A stretch of 64,000 nt of DNA from Bacteroides oleiciplenus YIT 12058 (GTDB lineage Bacteria > Bacteroidota > Bacteroidia > Bacteroidales > Bacteroidaceae): assembly GCF_000315485.1 (NCBI RefSeq), contig NZ_JH992940.1, positions 1,276,164 to 1,340,163 of the forward strand. The letters are read 5' to 3'. A program made the translations under genes and the position numbers. The notes beneath the pieces are model-generated. The model was given only the letters and a program-made list of their open reading frames with translations, was not told where the DNA came from and ran no database searches. The stretch's first letter is position 1. Each line of letters begins with the position of its first letter. Shown piece after piece: positions 62,151-64,000 of this stretch.

Positions 62151-62654
62151 ATGAGAAAATTAGTAAAACTAGTATTGCTTTGTCTGATTGCTTACCCCAT
62201 TGCCGCCATCGTCTCTTCTTGCTCGGAAGATGAAGATTGCTCCATGAACGCACGTCCGATGATGGAATGCTTCCTCTACACGATAGACAGGGAAAATAAT
62301 AATACGGTGCTGAAAGACACACTCGATTCGTTGACCATTACCGCTTTTGGTACGGACTCCATCATCCTCAACAACCAAAAACGAGTGCATGGATTGTCGT
62401 TGCCATTACGCTATACGGCCGACTCCACCGTACTGGTATTCCATTATAGCAAAGACCCCAAGATTAAAAAAGATACAATTGTCATCCGCCAGAAGAACAC
62501 CCCCTATTTCCTCTCTATGGATTGCGGCTATCAGATGAAACAAAGTATCACAGGCAGAGCTTATAGTCGCCACAATCTTGATTCCATATACATTCAAAAA
62601 GCAGAAGTAATCAGCAATGGAACGGAAAATCTTAAACTCTTTTATCGTAATTAG
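62151..62654 (+). CDS. DUF6452 lipoprotein-like protein
   Basis: The 167-residue product has a lipoprotein-type signal (VLLCLIAYPIAAIVSSCSED) and a small beta-rich domain with MNARPMMECFLYTI and LPLRYTADSTVLVFHYS and a later SMDCGYQ. It matches DUF6452 as I know it. Function unknown. It begins five bases after the glycosyltransferase and its last 38 bases overlap the next gene, a coupling kept with the DUF6048 partner in Bacteroides. Confidence 0.8.
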   Translation: MRKLVKLVLLCLIAYPIAAIVSSCSEDEDCSMNARPMMECFLYTIDRENNNTVLKDTLDSLTITAFGTDSIILNNQKRVHGLSLPLRYTADSTVLVFHYSKDPKIKKDTIVIRQKNTPYFLSMDCGYQMKQSITGRAYSRHNLDSIYIQKAEVISNGTENLKLFYRN

Positions 62655-63381
62655 TCTGGCGTTTTGCTTGCTGGCCGGACTTCCGGTACGAGCGCAGAAC
62701 AACAACCGCCCTCCTGCTTCCAATCCGCCAAAGGAAGAAAAAAAAGAGGCAGACGAGGTGTTTTTCCCGCTATACAATGGCGTGACCGTGAGTGTGGACT
62801 TGTGGGGCATCGGTAGCAAAATGCTTGGGGGTGATTTCCTTAGTTCGGAAGTGGCCGTCGACGTCAACCTTAAGAACCGTTTCTTTCCGATAGTGGAGCT
62901 CGGATATGGCAGCACCGATACATGGAACGACAATGGTACACACTACAAAAGCAATGCGCCTTATTTTCGTGTCGGCATCAATTATAATGCCCTTTATAAG
63001 AAGAAATTCGATAATTTCCTGTTTGTCGGCTTACGCTACGCCATGAGTAGTTTCAAATACGACATAGAAGCCCTTTCCATAGACGACCCTGTTTATGGCG
63101 GAGGCATTGGAAATCCCAACCAGATGGATGACATCTGGGGTGGTAGCGTACCTTTCAATCATAAAGGAATGAAAGGATCAATGCAATGGTTTGAATTCTG
63201 CGTAGGTATCCGTGCACATATTTGGAAACAACTCTACATGGGGTGGGGATTGCGTTTCAAATTCCGCACCAGTTCATCTACGGGAGAGTATGGCGATCCG
63301 TGGTATGTGCCCGGATTCGGTAAATATGGCTCAAACACAATGGGTGTAACTTATACAATCACTTATAAACTACCATTCTAA
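62617..63381 (+). CDS. DUF6048 outer-membrane beta-barrel-like protein
   Basis: The 254-residue protein has a signal peptide (SFIVISLAFCLLAGLPVRAQ), a short Pro/Asn linker and a likely eight-strand barrel (VAVDVNLKNRFFPIVELGYG; FDNFLFVGLRYAMSSFKYDI; QLYMGWGLRFKFRTSSSTGE; a final strand ending YTITYKLPF with terminal Phe). It overlaps the DUF6452 gene by 38 bases in another frame. The pair probably works together at the outer membrane, role unknown. Confidence 0.82.
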   Translation: MERKILNSFIVISLAFCLLAGLPVRAQNNNRPPASNPPKEEKKEADEVFFPLYNGVTVSVDLWGIGSKMLGGDFLSSEVAVDVNLKNRFFPIVELGYGSTDTWNDNGTHYKSNAPYFRVGINYNALYKKKFDNFLFVGLRYAMSSFKYDIEALSIDDPVYGGGIGNPNQMDDIWGGSVPFNHKGMKGSMQWFEFCVGIRAHIWKQLYMGWGLRFKFRTSSSTGEYGDPWYVPGFGKYGSNTMGVTYTITYKLPF

Positions 63382-63385
63382 ACTT

Positions 63386-63967
63386 ATGACCGGATTAGAG
63401 ATTTGGCTTCTTGCCGTGGGACTCGCGATGGATTGCTTCGCTATTTCTATTGCCAGTGGTATCCTTCTAAAACGTACGCTATGGCGGCCTATGCTGACCA
63501 TGGCGTTTTTCTTTGGATTATTTCAGGCCATCATGCCACTACTTGGGTGGATAGGCGCCAGTACATTCAGCCATCTGATAGAGAGTCTGGACCACTGGAT
63601 TGCTTTTGCCATCCTCGCCTTTCTGGGCGGACGCATGGTCAGGGAGTCTTTCAAAGACGAGGATTGCAAAAAAGAATATGACCCGAAAAGCCTGAAAGTG
63701 GTGTTGGCATTGGCCATAGCAACCAGCATTGATGCACTAGCCATCGGGGTATCATTCGCATTTCTGGGTGTACGGGACTTTTCGGAAATACTTCCGCCGG
63801 TTTCTATCATCGGCTTCGTTTCGTTCGCCATGTCTCTTATAGGACTCCTGTTCGGCATCCGATTCGGTTGCGGCATTGCACGAAGGTTACGGGCAGAACT
63901 CTGGGGAGGTATCATCCTGATTATCATCGGAACCAAAATATTAGTAGAACATTTGTTTTTCAGTTAA
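63386..63967 (+). CDS. mntP: MntP-family putative manganese efflux pump
   Basis: The 193-residue protein has six membrane helices and two inverted MntP repeats: LAVGLAMDCFAISIASGILL near the start and LALAIATSIDALAIGVSFAF near residue 110, each with the conserved Asp that forms the metal path. MntP exports Mn(II). In E. coli a riboswitch (yybP-ykoY) controls it; only four bases separate this gene from the barrel gene, so none can be present here and control must be operonic. Confidence 0.9.
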   Translation: MTGLEIWLLAVGLAMDCFAISIASGILLKRTLWRPMLTMAFFFGLFQAIMPLLGWIGASTFSHLIESLDHWIAFAILAFLGGRMVRESFKDEDCKKEYDPKSLKVVLALAIATSIDALAIGVSFAFLGVRDFSEILPPVSIIGFVSFAMSLIGLLFGIRFGCGIARRLRAELWGGIILIIIGTKILVEHLFFS

Positions 63968-63976
63968 ACCCCAATT

Positions 63977-64000
63977 ATGGAAAAGAAGGTACAGAGAAAT
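63977..64000 (+). CDS. start of a following gene (cut by window edge)
   Basis: Nine bases after the mntP stop an ATG opens a frame reading MEKKVQRN to the edge. Nothing can be said about function. Confidence 0.3.

Noticed and set aside
1..64000. CRISPR array, rRNA operon or prophage structural genes.
   Set aside because: I looked for regularly spaced direct repeats, rRNA signatures and phage head or tail genes and saw none; the lone amidase is not enough to call a prophage.

Overview
The window reads as a chromosome segment of a gut Bacteroides-type bacterium. The evidence is the protein families (DUF4421, DUF5606, DUF4252, DUF3276/PUR-type, FecR/ECF pairs, triple-tyrosine regulator, YeiH, YbbR-CoaE block) and repeated promoters of the Bacteroides form TTTG-N19/21-TAnnTTTG. 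Species cannot be fixed from sequence alone.

Layout. (1) 1-3.6 kb: end of an alpha/beta hydrolase, a frameshifted flavodoxin that runs into the truncated 3' end of a ruined tyrosine integrase, a decayed membrane gene, and a structured RNA locus with its own promoter. (2) 3.7-15.6 kb: an almost wholly plus-strand stress and carbon island. It holds a ferritin with a damaged ferroxidase site, MarC, a normal ferritin, class I fructose-bisphosphate aldolase, cofactor-dependent phosphoglycerate mutase, Hsp20, a frameshifted ECF sigma factor, phosphofructokinase, a Kef-like antiporter, alpha-glucan phosphorylase, an arginase-fold protein and methylglyoxal synthase. (3) 15.6-18.8 kb: wreckage, namely an ISL3-type transposase tail, a Ppx/GppA tail, two excisionase-like HTH genes split by a decayed IS5-like element, and a noncoding stretch with repeated AGACTGT sites. 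(4) 18.8-31.2 kb: DUF4421, a minus-strand ECF sigma/FecR unit flanked by two related carboxypeptidase-regulatory-domain proteins, an amidase, a large GH31 with accessory domains, and dnaK. (5) 31.5-46.2 kb: MATE and SMR exporters with two Crp/Fnr regulators, META lipoprotein, carboxynorspermidine dehydrogenase-bcp-recA, an ECF sigma/anti-sigma/DUF4252 unit, LysR-YeiH, and clpB. (6) 46.2-64 kb: core genes (nusB-yajC-ybbR-coaE-DUF5606; rplY-pth-hslR; a second Kef-like antiporter; thioredoxin; triple-tyrosine LuxR regulator; SRP RNA and tRNA-Thr; a glycosyltransferase and membrane-protein run).

How it fits together. Region 2 looks like cargo lying between the two separated halves of an old mobilizable element (integrase remnant on the left, HTH pair on the right). 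Its enzymes would take glycogen into glycolysis with isozymes that need no redox-sensitive metal, alongside iron storage, a small chaperone and a cation/proton antiporter. This recalls, in logic only, the transmissible stress-tolerance loci of enterobacteria. Reading-frame damage is concentrated in the first 18 kb; I saw none in the later core genes.

The least expected signal is a pair of homologous noncoding loci, one in the island (about 2.9-3.1 kb, plus strand) and one next to clpB (about 46.5-46.8 kb, minus strand). They share two long hairpins with compensating base changes and near-identical promoters. I cannot match them to a named RNA family from memory.
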